Shown here: one piece after another, positions 23,991-36,122 of the stretch | How the letters are laid out: every line of letters begins with the position of its first letter | How positions within the stretch are numbered: position 1 is the stretch's first letter | Assembly: GCA_002900995.3 (NCBI GenBank) | Contig: CM035315.1 | Location: forward strand, 2,139,826 to 2,203,825 | Origin: Ganoderma boninense | Taxonomy: Eukaryota > Basidiomycota > Agaricomycetes > Polyporales > Polyporaceae | DNA length: 64,000 nucleotides | Direction of reading: 5' to 3' | Program-made: the position numbers and the translations under genes | Notes under the pieces: generated by a model | Database searches by the model: none | Told to the model about the DNA's origin: nothing | Seen by the model: the letters and a program-made list of their open reading frames with translations, nothing else

Positions 23991-24682
23991 CAAGTTGTGG
24001 TCACCACTGTTTAATAGCCCTTCTATCCTAGATGATATAACGACCATCTGTGACAGATTCCACTTCCCACTTCAATTTGGGGTTGTGAGTTAGACTTCCT
24101 ACAGTGCGTGCAGCCCTTCCGATTGGCGGTGATATCAGCAGGGCCGACGTTGTCAATGGAGGAGATCCATGAATCCTATGCGCCCCTTGACGTGCAGCTG
24201 ATGCCTCTATTTCGGTGAACGGCGGTCCCACTTCCTCTTTCACTCTTAACTTCTGCGAAGGAGCATCGCTCCACGGATTCCTTCCCGAAACCCAATGTCA
24301 CACGCAGGTCCTCTTCAGTGCTGTATAGAATCGCTTGTGGTCATCATCAAGAGTTAGCGGCACGAGCCCGCTCGAATTGGCTAGAATGGGGCCTCATGCG
24401 TCTCTCGGCACGGTAGGCTTCCAATTCGAGCGATGCCGTTCATCATGCAGTCTAACTGGTGCTTTCGTGTAGTCTTTTCCATGCCAAAATTCATCAGTCA
24501 TGTCTGGCCGTGCACTGTTCCTTGCAAGCTTCGCATGCATCGTAGATGCGGTGCGCTTTCCGGCTCTTCCATTCGCTGGCAAAACCATGCGGGAACCTGT
24601 CGCTGTCATTTAAAACCTTGGACCCCCCATCCCTTGAGACTCAGTCACTCTCACGTCTCTCCTACACAACCACACCACCGTT
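23991..24682. other. Intergenic, no gene recognised
   Basis: Upstream region of DUF6533 gene 2. No motif beyond a pyrimidine-rich stretch shortly before the start codon. Confidence 0.5.
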
Positions 24683-26506
24683 ATGGCCTCGCAGCAAGCC
24701 GTCGATATCTTGCTCATTTCAGATATGTAAGATGTCATATGCTGACTTACGCACGGTCTTCCTCCGCCGACGTTGATGATGATATACTATTGAAACAAGC
24801 TTCTTTGCACGTTGCTCCGCCTTTGCTACTTTCGGTGAGTTTCCGAATTTGCACGCCACTCTAAGTTTCCAACAGTAACTGGATGTATACTTTCCAGCAA
24901 TCGTCCATTATGACTGGCTGATCAAGTTAGACGAAGAGATCCATTCCTTCTGGGCTTTCCGCCCTGAGTACAAATTGAATGTCGCGGCCCTCTTGTATGG
25001 GCTGAGTCGTTATCCCATGATGGTCAACCAGCTCCTTGCTTTGTTAACGATGTTTCCAATATCTGACATGGCAAGTATTTTGATTCCTATTTCCATTCCG
25101 CTCTCTGTCATTACAGATTACATACTGATGCATGCTTAGGCGTACGCAGCTCTTCATCGGAGATAACAGCAAGACTTCTTATACTCATCGAAGAATCCTG
25201 TAGTTGCCGCATCAATTACGACCTTCAAATCATCACCAGTGCACTGTATCTCTTCGTACCACCAAGTACGCACATGCGAACCTACTCTAGTCATTTGCAT
25301 CAATATCTTACACAAGGACGCTTCGTGCAGCTCTCGCGACGATTCGAGTCTACGCTCTCTTGTCAAGCAAGAGAATTATGGCAATCCCGGTTTTTCTTCT
25401 TTTATTTGTGCCTATCCTCGCGACATGGGTATGCTTTCGCGATCCTGGATCTTTGCAAATGCTTACATTCTAATTTATGGTGCTTGGTCAGGTTGTACAG
25501 GACACCTACCAGACCTTAAATCTACCCGGCCTCTTCATATCATGCAGCCTTGTGTCTCCCTCTTCGTCAATGACAAAGTTGAAAAATGGGTGAGAACTTG
25601 GGATACTTTTACTGTGACATGGCTCTATGCTGATAATATCCAGCTGTGCGTGGCATGCCCCCCATATATGCATAATAGATGGTTAATTTTCAAGCAGTAT
25701 CCCTCGCTACTGTCTATTGCAATATCGCAGGAGATTTTCTTGTTTTGGTGATCACATGGTTCCAGATGTATGCATCGTACCAAGCACAAAGGAAGGTGTT
25801 GCATGGCTCATCACTGATGCGTGTCATGTTGTATAATGGTGCGCACTTCTATCGTTACTCCTTGCGCTACCTTTGGTTCACATTTTAGAACATAGGAAGC
25901 GTGTACTACATGTGAGTCACTTCGCCACATCTTCGAAGTTTTCACCTCAGGCCGATCATAATAACCCGCCCGGGTCGTCGCCAGCATCATCACTGGCATG
26001 AATGTTCTCAACGTGGTTCTCCAGGTAGGTGACCTGCCATGGGCATCCCGTCATACTGGTTATCTTTTACAGGCCGTACCGAATATACTCCCTGACGCAA
26101 ACGTTGCCGCTAGTGTTACCATTCCGTATGTCAACTCTGTCTTAAGATCCGATCTTCCTTGTACTAACCCATCTATGCCAGCCTGACTACGGTCCTGATC
26201 TCCCGTTTCATCCTCGATCTGCAGCAAGCAGCCGGCCGCACGGCAGCCACACCCTCGGCGCCGTCACAGGTAACCTCGCTTGACTTCGCGACCATGGAGC
26301 ATGGATCCTTGGCGACTAGTCGTGGACCTGGGACGCTTGCGGCCTTCATCACGTCGATGGGGACGGACGTCCACATGGGGCTGTATGATGACGAAGGAGG
26401 GACCGAAGATGTCTGGCCGCGGGGACATGGAGACAGACATGGAGACAGAGACGAGATCGCCATGGTGGACATGCGGGTGGGGCTGGAACGGGACCGGAAT
26501 GCTTGA
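24683..26506 (+). CDS. DUF6533 family membrane protein 2
   Basis: Second copy of the family. The start at 24683 (MASQQAVDILL) is followed by an intron as in the paralogues. The DUF6533 core reads IVHYDWLIKLDEEIHSFW, then NVAALLYGLSRYPMMVNQLL. Membrane segments follow around 25.33-25.43 kb (RVYALLSSKRIMAIPVFLLL, across adjoining frames). Next come DFLVLVITWFQMYASYQAQR, IITGMNVLNVVLQ and LTTVLISRFILDLQQAAGR. The tail reads FITSMGTDVHMGLYDDEGG and ends at 26506 with acidic and Met/Asp-rich residues. The FxxSMGxxxH segment is shared with copy 1. About nine exons. Function unknown; multi-pass plasma-membrane or endomembrane location inferred. Confidence 0.75.
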
Positions 26507-27609
26507 TCACAAAGGAGGGCTGCAGCGGTGCGAAGAGGGCGACCTCGCTGATCTCTCAGAGTACAGGGCCTCCAAGTGCGGGCTTGCTTGCGGTCAACCG
26601 GGCCTAGCACCGGTTGATTGCGGAAGGGCTACCGGTGCGGCTGTAGCTGCGGCATACCACAGACTCCGATTATATCTTGGGCTAGTTGAATTTCTTGTCT
26701 CGTTGTGTCGATCAACACGAACTTCATGCCAGACGTAGACCACCAGCACCTCACTGCACTGCATCTGACAGCGGGAAGCCAGGGGAGACCTGCGGAAGAC
26801 TACATGGGAGTCACACAGCAACTCCGTAGGCAAATCGCAACCGGTACGATACTATCTGAGGTCCTTGGTGATCAGCAATATTAATGACCCGATGTGGTAA
26901 TTGTGGGTGCCCAAAGCAGTCTCTGGGCACAACCGTCGCCTGGGCAGACGATGGGAAGGTTGTGAGGAAGGCTGGAACCCGAGCTCCCTCCCGTAAGAGC
27001 TGCTTGTCTTGGAGCGCACACCTTGATAGATAGTCGCTCAGAAATCGAGAGCGTCATGATCAGGCGATATGAGACCCCCAAAGACAGCAAAAGCAGAGCT
27101 CTGGGTTCGAAGGACGTGCGGAAAGGGGCAATTTGCTGCATCGCGAATGTTCATCAGCAAGATTGAGGCATACGAAGCCATCACCACTGACCGAGCACAG
27201 GCCCTATAGGTCAGGGATGTTAGACGCCGCCGAACAAGAAACAGAAACTGCAGCACATCTCCAGTCAGATACAACGTTCGCATCCACAGGGCATCCACAG
27301 GGCATTCGAAAACACACCTTTAGACCGCGTTTGACGCGGACGCGAGTGCATTCGGCGGGGCGAACACACACACGACAGAAGAGCAGGGAGGCGGACCATA
27401 CGCCGCCGTTCATCAAATAGGTACACCACGATCCTAACGTCTACAGCCAAACGCGCAAAACACAGCATAAAGAACCATACCACAGAACCATACCACACGT
27501 ACATACAATACCACGTCATATCATATTAAGACACCTGAGCGAGGCGGATCCTAATTCCGGGAACAAAACCGAGCCAACCACGACGACGCCCCCGACAACA
27601 GCGAGCGCT
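26507..27609. other. Intergenic with short tandem repeats
   Basis: Contains two short tandem duplications: a 12-nt unit (GCATCCACAGG-type) at about 27.28-27.31 kb and an ACCATACCACAGA-type unit at about 27.47-27.51 kb. A minus-strand frame at 27.04-27.30 kb ends in a stretch (YASILLMNIRDAAN) that loosely recalls the last helix of DUF6533 proteins. This is too weak to call a gene. Confidence 0.4.
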
Positions 27610-28821
27610 TTAAGCCATCTCGACGTCGCCGTCGCCCTTCGCTGGCGCGGCAGCCTCGGGCGTGGCGGTGATCTCGTCCAGCATGAACGCGTCGAGCTCC
27701 TTGTCGAGCTCCTCTGCTGTCTTCGGCTTCTCGCGCTCCTTCCGCGCTGGTGCGCGCCCTCCTGCTGCGGCACCACGCGCCTTCGTGCGCACGGGGCCCA
27801 CGCCTCCTTGTCTGCGGGAATAGGGGTGTAGGGGTTTGCCCAATCAGGATGGGGCCATCACGGATACATGCATGGAAAGGCGACGTACGAGGGTGAGACC
27901 GACTTCGCCTTAGCCTCCGTTGTCTTGCTCAAGCGGTCGAGAAGGGGCGGCTTCTCGATACGGTTGATGAGCGACGGCGGCGCGGTCGCTGTTCGGCGCG
28001 GGCCCCTCCCCGGCGGCGGCGCGGTGTCGTACCCTATCGACATGGGCTGGTCTGCGCGCATATACCCACGTCAGCACGCACGGAAGGGGAGCGAGAGACG
28101 GAAAGACGCGAGAAAGACGGCGTTACTTTTGGCGAGGATCCCATCAAACTGCTTCTTCGCCCTCGTCGCCTCCGCAGGGGTCTCGAAGGTGACGATGGCG
28201 ACGCCTGAGGACCGGCCGCTGCGGTCGTACTGGGGAAGTTAACCGATTGAGTTCAGTTGCGAGTTGCAGGTCGTTGTTGAGAGAGGCCATGTGAGAGCGA
28301 AAGAAGGTCGGATCGGTGTCTCGTTTCTCAGGTGGACTCGGTGCATGCGGAGCTTCGTACCCTGATCTGTGGCTCACGGACTAGCGTGCCAATCTGCCCA
28401 AATATTTGCTAGAGGAGGACCCCGAGTCAGCGTGGGCACAGGAGACGAGGATACGAGTAGAGAGGGAGTGGATCGCGTCGGCAGTGGTGCGGAAACGCGC
28501 ATGGTAGAGAGAAGGAGAAGTAGGAGGGACATACACTCAAGTCTTTGGGAGTCACTTCGTAATGCAGGTTTGAGACGATGATCCTCGTGTTTGTGATACC
28601 ATTTGAGGCCTTCGCCGCGGCGGTGTTCTGCACGGCGCGGGCAGTCCAGGAGCTTTGTCATGGAGCCATTTTCCCTCGACGCCTTGAGAACGGGCGCCGG
28701 GAGCAGGTCGCTGTTGGGATTGGAAATGCAGACTCGTCAGGGCTACTCGGCAACGCGCTGCAGTTGGACAAAGACTAACACTATAGGGCTTCCTAGCACG
28801 GCTTACACTGGTGGGTGCCAT
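27610..28821 (-). CDS. ALYREF/Yra1-type mRNA export adaptor
   Basis: RNA-binding adaptor of the TREX complex that hands spliced mRNA to the export receptor in the nucleus. The RRM is built from several exons: ITNTRIIVSNLHYEVTPKDL (RNP2), QIFGQIGTLVREPQIR, then YDRSGRSSGVAIVTFETP (RNP1 region) and KKQFDGILAK. A linker exon starts QPMSIGYDTAPPPGRGPRR. The last exon has the FoP-duplication signature: an RG-rich stretch, then KTAEELDKELDAFM and LDEITA, ending DGDVEMA at 27610. Exon frames join cleanly for the RRM and C-terminus. The 5' end is uncertain: MAPTS followed by GTAAGC at 28821 is plausible, but the UAP56-binding N-terminus is not clearly seen. Divergent neighbour of the KEN-box gene, about 1.4 kb apart. 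Confidence 0.8.
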
Positions 28822-30199
28822 ATGTCACGAATTGAGAGCACAATAAGCAGGAGCAGAGAGAGATGGCAGGCAGGCAGGCAGGACAGGCGGTGGTGGTGGC
28901 GGAGAGAGTTGGCGGCGAAGGACTGGCGCGGCACAGCGGGGCCCTAAGCGCTTAAATTTAAGCGGCGATTACACCCGCGGCTGCTTTTGGAAGGTGAGTA
29001 AGTTCGATGTGGCCAAGGCAGGTCGCCGCATTCCCCAATTCTTTGACTGTCGGAATCGCACCATCCAGCATCTGCCTCTGGCTTTTCTTTACATATCAGA
29101 CTGTTGATTGCTTGTGAAGACTGATGTACCTCTTTTAGCTGTGGGAATAACCAGGCGGTATCAATCTAACAGGTTCATCAAGACCAGTCGCAATGCAATG
29201 AAAAGCCTTTTCCACAATTAAGTGCTGGAAAAGGGTGGGAGACCTTCTCCCTATCCATACCATAATCACCCATTTCTGTTCTATCCCTTATTGTTCAAGC
29301 GAACCGAAGTCAAGTCCATGGTGCTGATCCAGAATTGACGAGTGCTCGAGTACGCCCCGCGGATAAAGCTAGCCAGTCTGATCATATAAAAACGCTTCAT
29401 GCCACTTCAACTAGCCAACTAATACGACTATAGGTACTAGCTTTCAGCAGTATCCTCTGAGATTACACGCCATTGCACACAGAACCTCAAGTTCGGGCAG
29501 CACTTCATGGAATGTATGTATGCTTAGGATAATTCGATAGAAGTAACGAATAAGTAATTTCTACACGAGCCAAAGGAGCTTGGGTTGGCCAGAAAATTTG
29601 CTGGTTATCCGCCATCGACCGGTGCCACCGTGTACCCTGATTGACGGACGATGCGGAGATTAGGATGCCGCGTACCTGACATGCGTAAGACGAGGTCCCC
29701 AAAGGTCTCTGACACCCCTCCCACCTAGACCTGAAGAGCATTGATCCCGAGAGTGGCGATGGTGCGTCTATAAACTGAGATGAAAGGACAAAGCTGGAGA
29801 GGCAATCGGGGATCGTGCGCAAATTAGTGGATGAAAGAAACGCGCTTCAACAAGAAGCGCGCGTGATCGCGACGCGCGACGCGTCGCGGAGGGCGCTTGA
29901 TCTGGAGCGGGCGGCCTCGAGGCGGCGGAGTTCGAACGGGGAGACCAAAACCGGACGCGGTTCATCTCGAGCTTGTTTCCCAACCTCGTCCTCGTCCTCC
30001 CCGAGACACCCGCCCCGCCCAGGCTGCCCTCTTCACCCTCGTCCTCGTCACCGCGCACGGCGTCGCCCCCCCCCCACCCACCTCCTCCTCCCATCTCTCC
30101 CTACACGTCCTCGGTCGACGCGAGACGGTCCAACCACCTCTCCATACTACCCTTCTCCACAACAATTCATACCCACCCTATATCTGGACGCGTGACGAC
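28822..30199. other. Divergent promoter region
   Basis: Intergenic space between the ALYREF-type gene (-) and the KEN-box gene (+). An AGGC microsatellite lies at about 28.87 kb. AT-rich DNA spans 29.0-29.8 kb. A CT/C-rich tract at about 30.0-30.18 kb leads into the start codon at 30200, as is usual for highly expressed fungal promoters. No gene recognised. Confidence 0.5.
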
Positions 30200-31127
30200 A
30201 TGGCTATCCAGACGCGCAGCTTCATCGTTTTCAAGGACGAGCCCGAGGAACCTCCAGTCCAGGTCGTCTCCCTCAAGTCTTCCGCCGAAGAGGGTGTGCT
30301 CAACGTCCTCGCATCCCCTACCAAGGCCACCAATCCCTCCGCGCTCGCCGCGCAGGCCTCTACAGGCGCTCTTCTCGTATTCTGCCCAGACAAGGAGAAC
30401 ATCGACCCTCTGACCGGCAGCCGTGCGCTCTCCGAGCAGAGCCTCGGCAAGAAACGCAAGACCGCACTCATCGTCAAGGCTCAGCCTCCCTCACCGAGCA
30501 AGAAGCCTCGCCCCCTTGCGGAGAAGCCCGCCAAGAAGCCCTCTTCGTCCAAGTCCAAGCCGCGCTCCTCCACGGAGAAGAAAGCTAAGCGTTCTACCTC
30601 GACGTCTTCCAAGCGCACCTCTTCCTCCCGGACTCGCCGCGAACCATCCCTCCCGCGCCTTGCGGAGGAGGTTGAGGAGGCCGCAGAGGCTGCTCCTCTC
30701 GATCAGGCCACGATCGATGCCAAGTGCAAGGAGCTCACCGTCCTCCCTCTGGCCGACATCTCTGAGGCCTATGAGCAGGCTACGACGAAGGAAGACGTGG
30801 TCGAGAGCGCTGAGAAGGCTGCGGAAGCGAAGGTGCGGACATTCCCTGATGGCATTTACGTTGTAAGCTTACATCCCATCTCCGACGTAGGCCGCTGTAG
30901 ACGCGGTCGCTGAGAAGGTTGACCGTCCTGTCACCCCTCCGCCGACGGCGCAGAAGGAGGACGTCCCTGCATCGCCTGTCCCCCCGTCAGCTGCTAGCGC
31001 CTTCTCCACGCCGGAGCGGAAGCGCATATACTCGGCGTTCACCTTCTCCTCGCCCTCTCCGGCAAGCAACCGCTACGCCTCTACCCGTGGTTCTAGCGTC
31101 GACCGCTTCTCCGACGTTGCGTTCTAG
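30200..31127 (+). CDS. KEN-box protein with CDK consensus sites
   Basis: Unrecognised, mostly disordered basic protein with cell-cycle features. The start at 30200 (MAIQTRSFIVFKDE) has a good context (GACATGG). Exon 1 ends at 30832. A 58-nt intron (30833-30890, GTGCGG to CGTAG) joins in frame to exon 2, which ends at TAG 31125-31127; total 289 residues. Residues 62-71 read CPDKENIDPL, with a KEN box at 65-67. CDK-type S/T-P-x-K/R sites appear at ASPTK (39-43), PSPSKK and STPERK. A Lys/Ser-rich middle (KKPSSSKSKPRSSTEKKAKR) suggests nuclear localisation. A short acidic helical part follows (EEVEEAAEAAPLD). I infer degradation through APC/C and phosphorylation by CDK. What it acts on cannot be read from sequence. 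Confidence 0.75.
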
Positions 31128-32596
31128 TTGCTGCCCCGCATCCTCGCTATCGTCTTCTCAAGCTCCGCGCCAACGCTACGGTCTAAAGCATGCCGAATCG
31201 TGGTCTCGAACTCCGCGCAACATTCCACTACTGGTCCAAGGTCACCATACCGTATTGCGACAACCACCATTACCGTCTGTGGGCTCCAACACGTTCCAGC
31301 ACCTCCAGCTCGCATGCTCTCACAACAATGCTCGACTCCTCGTGCAATCTCTGACGCAACTCACGTCTAATCTCTCAAGTCTCTTCACGACTCCGAACGC
31401 GCAATCGTTCCTCTGGCGGACACCTGGTCTGACGGACCTCACAAGCCTCCCGACGTGGCTGCACGTTGTATTTTATATGTCCCCTTGCATCCTCATCACA
31501 TCTCTATCTCACCCAGCATCTCTTTACCTATCTTTGACCAATTGCACATAGTTTTTCGCTTCCCCACCCCCCATCGAACTCACCGCATCATCTGCTCCCA
31601 AAATGTCCCATGTCTGGCGCGCCAACGCGGCGCTTGTTCTTGCTTAGGTCCCGTTCTCGTCTTATTCATCCCATCTGCCAAGCATTCGCGCACCAAGCAT
31701 CACAATCCGGTCCTTGGACGGAACATTGCATCATCATTCTCGTTCCTACGGCTCCATTGCTCTCCCTCTCTCCCAGTTCGAAATCATCCAGTTCCATATC
31801 CACTCGGACGCGTCTCCCTGCCCTCATCGCATCCTATCCACTATTCATTCCCGTTCATCGGATCCCCAGCGCAACATGGTCGTGTCTCACCACGCACACT
31901 TGCTTTGCATAGCATACGCACTCGCTCTATCCATAGCTTCCGAACCTCTCAGCACCCGACCCTCTATCTCTCTATCTCTCTCTGCCTCGGACTGTAGGTA
32001 GACTGTGTATCGCCGTCGCGCCTAGTCGAATTGCTATCGAATGACAACACCATAATGTGTACTCGTGGTCTATTGCGGTGTTTACATGCGCGAGCAGTAG
32101 CAAAGTCTCCCCTAGTAAAAGGATAACAATAGTCGCTGCGATTTCGCGGTCACTGACTGCCCTAGAGTAAGTTTGAAGGTGTGGACCACTGGAGGCGCGT
32201 CCAGTTTTGTCGTCGGATCTCGCATATATGTAAGTTATTGGCCGTCCCTCCCCCCTACTCGAATAGACAGTCATGATGCATGTTTTCCCAGATCCCTCTA
32301 TCCACTATGGACGTCGTCTGGGGCCTAAGTATGAATGATACGTTGTCTAATACAAAGCGACACGAGATCTACCGAGTTCGACATACAATTCAAGCTGGGA
32401 CGATAATGCGAGACGGGTTGTCCAGTATCGGCCTGCGCCGGGCGGCCGCACTTGCGAGATAACGGCACGCAGACAACATGGCAGGGGAGACGATGGAGGA
32501 TCTGGTCTGCAGGTGAGTGCGGTGGGTGCAAGCTGAAGTGGGCGGTGTGTGCTGCGGCAGAGGACGACGATGCCCGCGCTTGGAATCTCAGCAATG
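31128..32596. other. 3' flank, CT-rich, no gene recognised
   Basis: A pyrimidine-rich stretch with a long open frame (about 31.46-32.0 kb, 180 codons) of very biased composition follows the KEN-box gene. It ends in a TATCTCTC microsatellite at about 31.96 kb. It probably includes the 3' UTR. The minus-strand tail of DUF6533 gene 3 begins at 32.6 kb. Confidence 0.5.
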
Positions 32597-34522
32597 TCAG
32601 CATATGGGCAACAAGCTCTCGTCCACTTCCATTCCTACTGCCATGTCCGGCGAGGCGACCTCGTCTCCGTCCCCGAGTCGTGGCAGCCCTGCATCCGAAG
32701 CGGAGTCGGGTCCTCCTTCGAGTTCGTCCGCCTGCGCTACGTCCTCCCCGACCCCGAACTTGAAGTGGATGTCCGACTGCCCCGGCGCGGTGAAGGAGGC
32801 TGCCAGCCTCCGAGTCGCAGGCCCGCGACTGGCCACGGTACTCAGAGCTCGGGCCCGGGGGTCGACGGCTGCGAAATGCAGCGAGGACACCAGCGAGGAC
32901 TCGGACGAGGCTGTCGTGGCCATCCGGTCGGCCACTTCGTGCAGGTCTAGAAGGAAATGGGTGACCAGGACCGTGGTCAGGCTGCAAGTGAGTCAGCATA
33001 CTAAGAAGGACGGCTTCGGCGGCGGACGAGGCAGCGGCGTACTTACGGGATGGTGACACTGGCGCCGAAGTCGGTGAAGGGGTGCGCGGACGTAGCCTGG
33101 CATGGCGCGATTAGGTCAGAGGAGGGATGTCGGTCGATGGATGGAGGAAGCCATACCAGTTGCACCACATTGATGACGTTCATGCTGGCGACGAGGCTGG
33201 AGCCCAGGATGTGTTATTATGGGTTCGGTGCCGGCGCGACAGAGACGACTTCGGATATCGAAGGTGGCGGGATGGAGGACTCGGAACTTACATGAAATAC
33301 ATGCATTCTATATATAAAACTTGAGTGAACCCGAATCGACACATGGAGAGATACAAGCGACGTACCATTACGCAACATGGCATGCACCAACGAGGGGCGA
33401 TTCAATACCTTCCATTGCACTGGGTGCGTCTTGGACCATGTTGCTATCAGCACAAGGATGTTGCCTGCGATATTGCAACACAGTACAGCGGCTGCAGCTA
33501 CTATTTGGACGTTAGTAGTGTTCCGTTATGATGTAGACACGTAATTTTGCCACAAACATCTAGATGTTGCGAATTAGGATACGTTCAATTAGCAAAAATG
33601 ACAATGGGAGGACCTTAACGGCTCTCACCTGTGTTCCACTCCCAGTATCAATGACAACTGTGGCGCTGGTGCACATTGAAGCTGATCGGATAGGACTCGT
33701 ACTTGGTAGTAAGGGATTCTCGCTATCTGCATAGACCATGACATGGTTAGGCGAGAGGTGATGGGGTTCTCTGAAACACAATTTAGATTACATACCCATG
33801 TTGCGAGCATCGGAATAAACAGCAGAAGAAATACAGGGATTACCGTGGCTCGGTTACTTGGAAAGAGAGCGTAGACTCGAATGACTGAGAACGCTGGGTA
33901 TGACCAGTCGTTTGTAACACTCGGTAACCAACAACGACTAAAAGAAGATTCGAATACTATACACGCACTTGGTGCTACAAGCAGACTGGTCATCCCCGTT
34001 GCGATTTGAAGGACGTGATTGACACGACAACTGCTGGGATGGTTTGGTAAGTATCGATAGCGAGATGCAAAACCATGCGTACGCCTGAGAGATCATCAGC
34101 AGTTTGTAAAGACATGACAGATGGTGCCGAAATACTCGCCAACTCCGTCATATGAAATGCCGTTCGTACCGCAAGAATTTGATTGGCGACACCTGGATAA
34201 CGACTGAGCCCATAAAGCACCGTGGCGGCGTTGAGTTTGAAGCCCTTGCGAAAACGCCAAATATAACGAATCTCCTTGTCTAGGTTAATGACCCAGTCAT
34301 AGATGACGATTGCTGGAAGTACACGCGTGCATTACTAGTCAGCCGCATTTCCACATGGTCAAAACCTTTCAAACTGACCAAAAGTGACGAAGGCGCAATA
34401 GCTTGCGAGTGGTCTTGTCGGAGCGGACAATCATCGTCAGCATTGATGCACAGAGGCCTATCATCGAATTTGAAGCCTCACAGGTATGATACAGCACCGA
34501 CTATGGTTTGCTGGGAGGTCAT
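32597..34522 (-). CDS. DUF6533 family membrane protein 3
   Basis: Third copy, opposite strand to copies 1 and 2. The start at 34522 (MTSQQTIVGAVSYL, then intron) mirrors the copy 1 N-terminus. The core reads IVIYDWVINLDKEIRYIW, then KLNAATVLYGLSRYPGVANQ. Membrane segments include FSVIRVYALFPSNRATVIPV and FLLLFIPMLATWV. A middle exon covers YPDSENPLLPSTSPIRSA-like sequence (33.56-33.78 kb). The hydrophilic tail ends at 32597 (ESLLPIC), beginning LHEVADRMATTASSES. Some junctions at 33.0-33.5 kb are unclear, including the exon for the ITxMNVL segment (NVINVVQLV-like at about 33.15 kb). Probably intact; exon structure only partly resolved. Confidence 0.7.
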
Positions 34523-34859
34523 TATAGGTTGTCGGCGTTGAGAGGAAATAGAATGAAGGAGCGATTGAGGCTCCAAGGGAGGCTCAGGCGGTTTTATGAG
34601 AACACGATATGTGCTGTGAGACGAGTAGAAGAACAACGCCAGATCTGGAATGTCCTTGATCGGCATACAGAAAACGGAAGGATGGTTTCTTCCGCCAGAC
34701 ATGAGCATGTGGGGATGAGCGTGCGCTGATTGGCATTGCTGATGACGTACTAATCCCGCCACAACGTGAATGACTAACTCACTTGTACCTCCCAGATGGC
34801 TCAAAGGCTGCCCAAGTTCTCTCGGAACCCATGTTGGTCCGATCTCGCAGGAAGACACT
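34523..34859. other. Upstream region of DUF6533 gene 3
   Basis: About 340 nt upstream of the minus-strand start. No specific motif recognised. Confidence 0.4.
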
Positions 34860-35860
34860 GGAGCAAGGCAGGCATTGCCCTGGAGGATTTGTTGTCGCCG
34901 AAAGCGGCTCTCAGGCTGCGAGGTACCCGAACCGTCCGGAAGCTGAATGTGCGGATCGTGTGCGTCGGAAGAAGCCAGAGCCCGTGATTATCCGAGACTT
35001 CACAAAGCCAATGGTATTCCGGGATCGTTTTCCGCGTCAGGCTTCACGGTTGGGCACTAATATACTGTGAGTGTCCTGGCGGCATCCGAATCGACGAGAT
35101 TGAACAGCATCGGAGACCAACACGTTACCTCCTCAGTAACATATAGTTGGCAGGAAACCGAGCCAGTTGGAGCTGCTGGTAGTCATGCCCACAACTGCGA
35201 GATAGAGGAGTAAGCAGATTGAGACATGATGCATGAATGCATAAGCCACTGCCGGTGCTGACACGAAGCCTGCACAAAGCATGCGCTGTGGCAATTGGCG
35301 CTTCTCAACGTCAACTAGCCTGAGCGCAAATCTCTCGCGAGGTGTCGGCTCTGGACTAGCCCCGAGTTCGCTCAAGTAATGCATGCACAGCCAACTTCCT
35401 CTGGAACTAGGATAATGTCCCACTAATGAATGGTTGTTGAATGGACCAACTTTCGAACCTGTCTATGAGGTAGGTGGACATACCAGAACCTGTTATACGC
35501 GGTGGTTTGTGAGCAGTATTCGTGACAGGCTCTGGCTCGGAGTCGTGTTGCCACAGGCAATCATGACCTTCGTGCCCCCGCAGAAAATCCGCCCATGCTA
35601 TTTCTTGGACGCCCGCAACGGAACTCATCGCCTCGAGAAGCACAATTTGTAAAATGAATGAAGAGAAACGTAGAAATCCATACCCATTTACGTCGCCATC
35701 TGGGGCTAAAGGTCCATTGGTCCCGCACCCTGCGAGGCTCTTCCAATATAGTGCGCACCGCTTGCGCCACCTGTACGCGCAGCGCACGTCTTGTAAACGT
35801 GAATGAGACCAGATTTTTGGATGGAAGGTTTAGAATGGAGTTCGAGTCCTGGAGACCAAA
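34860..35860 (-). pseudogene. Possible decayed multi-pass membrane protein
   Basis: Minus-strand frames include hydrophobic stretches, such as VSICLLLYLAVVGMTT followed by SSSNWLGFLP near 35.15-35.22 kb, and FLRFSSFILQIVLLEAM near 35.65 kb. The pattern (a helix, then a W-x-x-x-F/L turn, then basic stretches) faintly resembles fungal wax-synthase/TRI7-like acyltransferases. The frames change several times and no catalytic motif is visible. It could equally be chance hydrophobic sequence. Confidence 0.2.
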
Positions 35861-36122
35861 GTATTGATACCGCCTACGACGGGCTGCGAGTGACCCTGCG
35901 TCCAGCGGCGTCGGGCTGAACGGTCAGGTCTCGCGACTAGGTCGGACAGCGGAGGGTTGTGCATTTCTTGGGGCAGGTGAAACGATACGCGGCAGGTAAA
36001 GGGGAGATCTCAGCGATCTCAGCAACATGCGAGGTTGGATATGTCACGACGTACCTACGGCGGCTAGCGGTCCCGAAGGTGCAGCGACGTCTGTGTCATG
36101 CACGCCCACGCTCAGCATCGTC
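35861..36122. other. Short intergenic gap
   Basis: 3' flank of F-box B. Nothing recognised. Confidence 0.4.

Noticed and set aside
29897..30199. Upstream extension of the KEN-box protein frame
   Set aside because: The extension is a C-rich, repetitive leader with proline/serine runs. The ATG at 30200 has better context and begins the protein-like sequence.
30863..30890. 28-nt mini-intron in the KEN-box gene
   Set aside because: A 58-nt intron using the GTGCGG donor at 30833 gives the same in-frame joining with normal size.
31455..31997. 180-codon open frame after the KEN-box gene
   Set aside because: CT-rich, repeated low-complexity sequence without homology; probably 3' UTR.
34860..35860. 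Firm assignment to a wax-synthase-like acyltransferase
   Set aside because: Only hydrophobic segments and a loose tryptophan pattern are seen; no catalytic motif and inconsistent frames, so it is listed only as a weak possibility.
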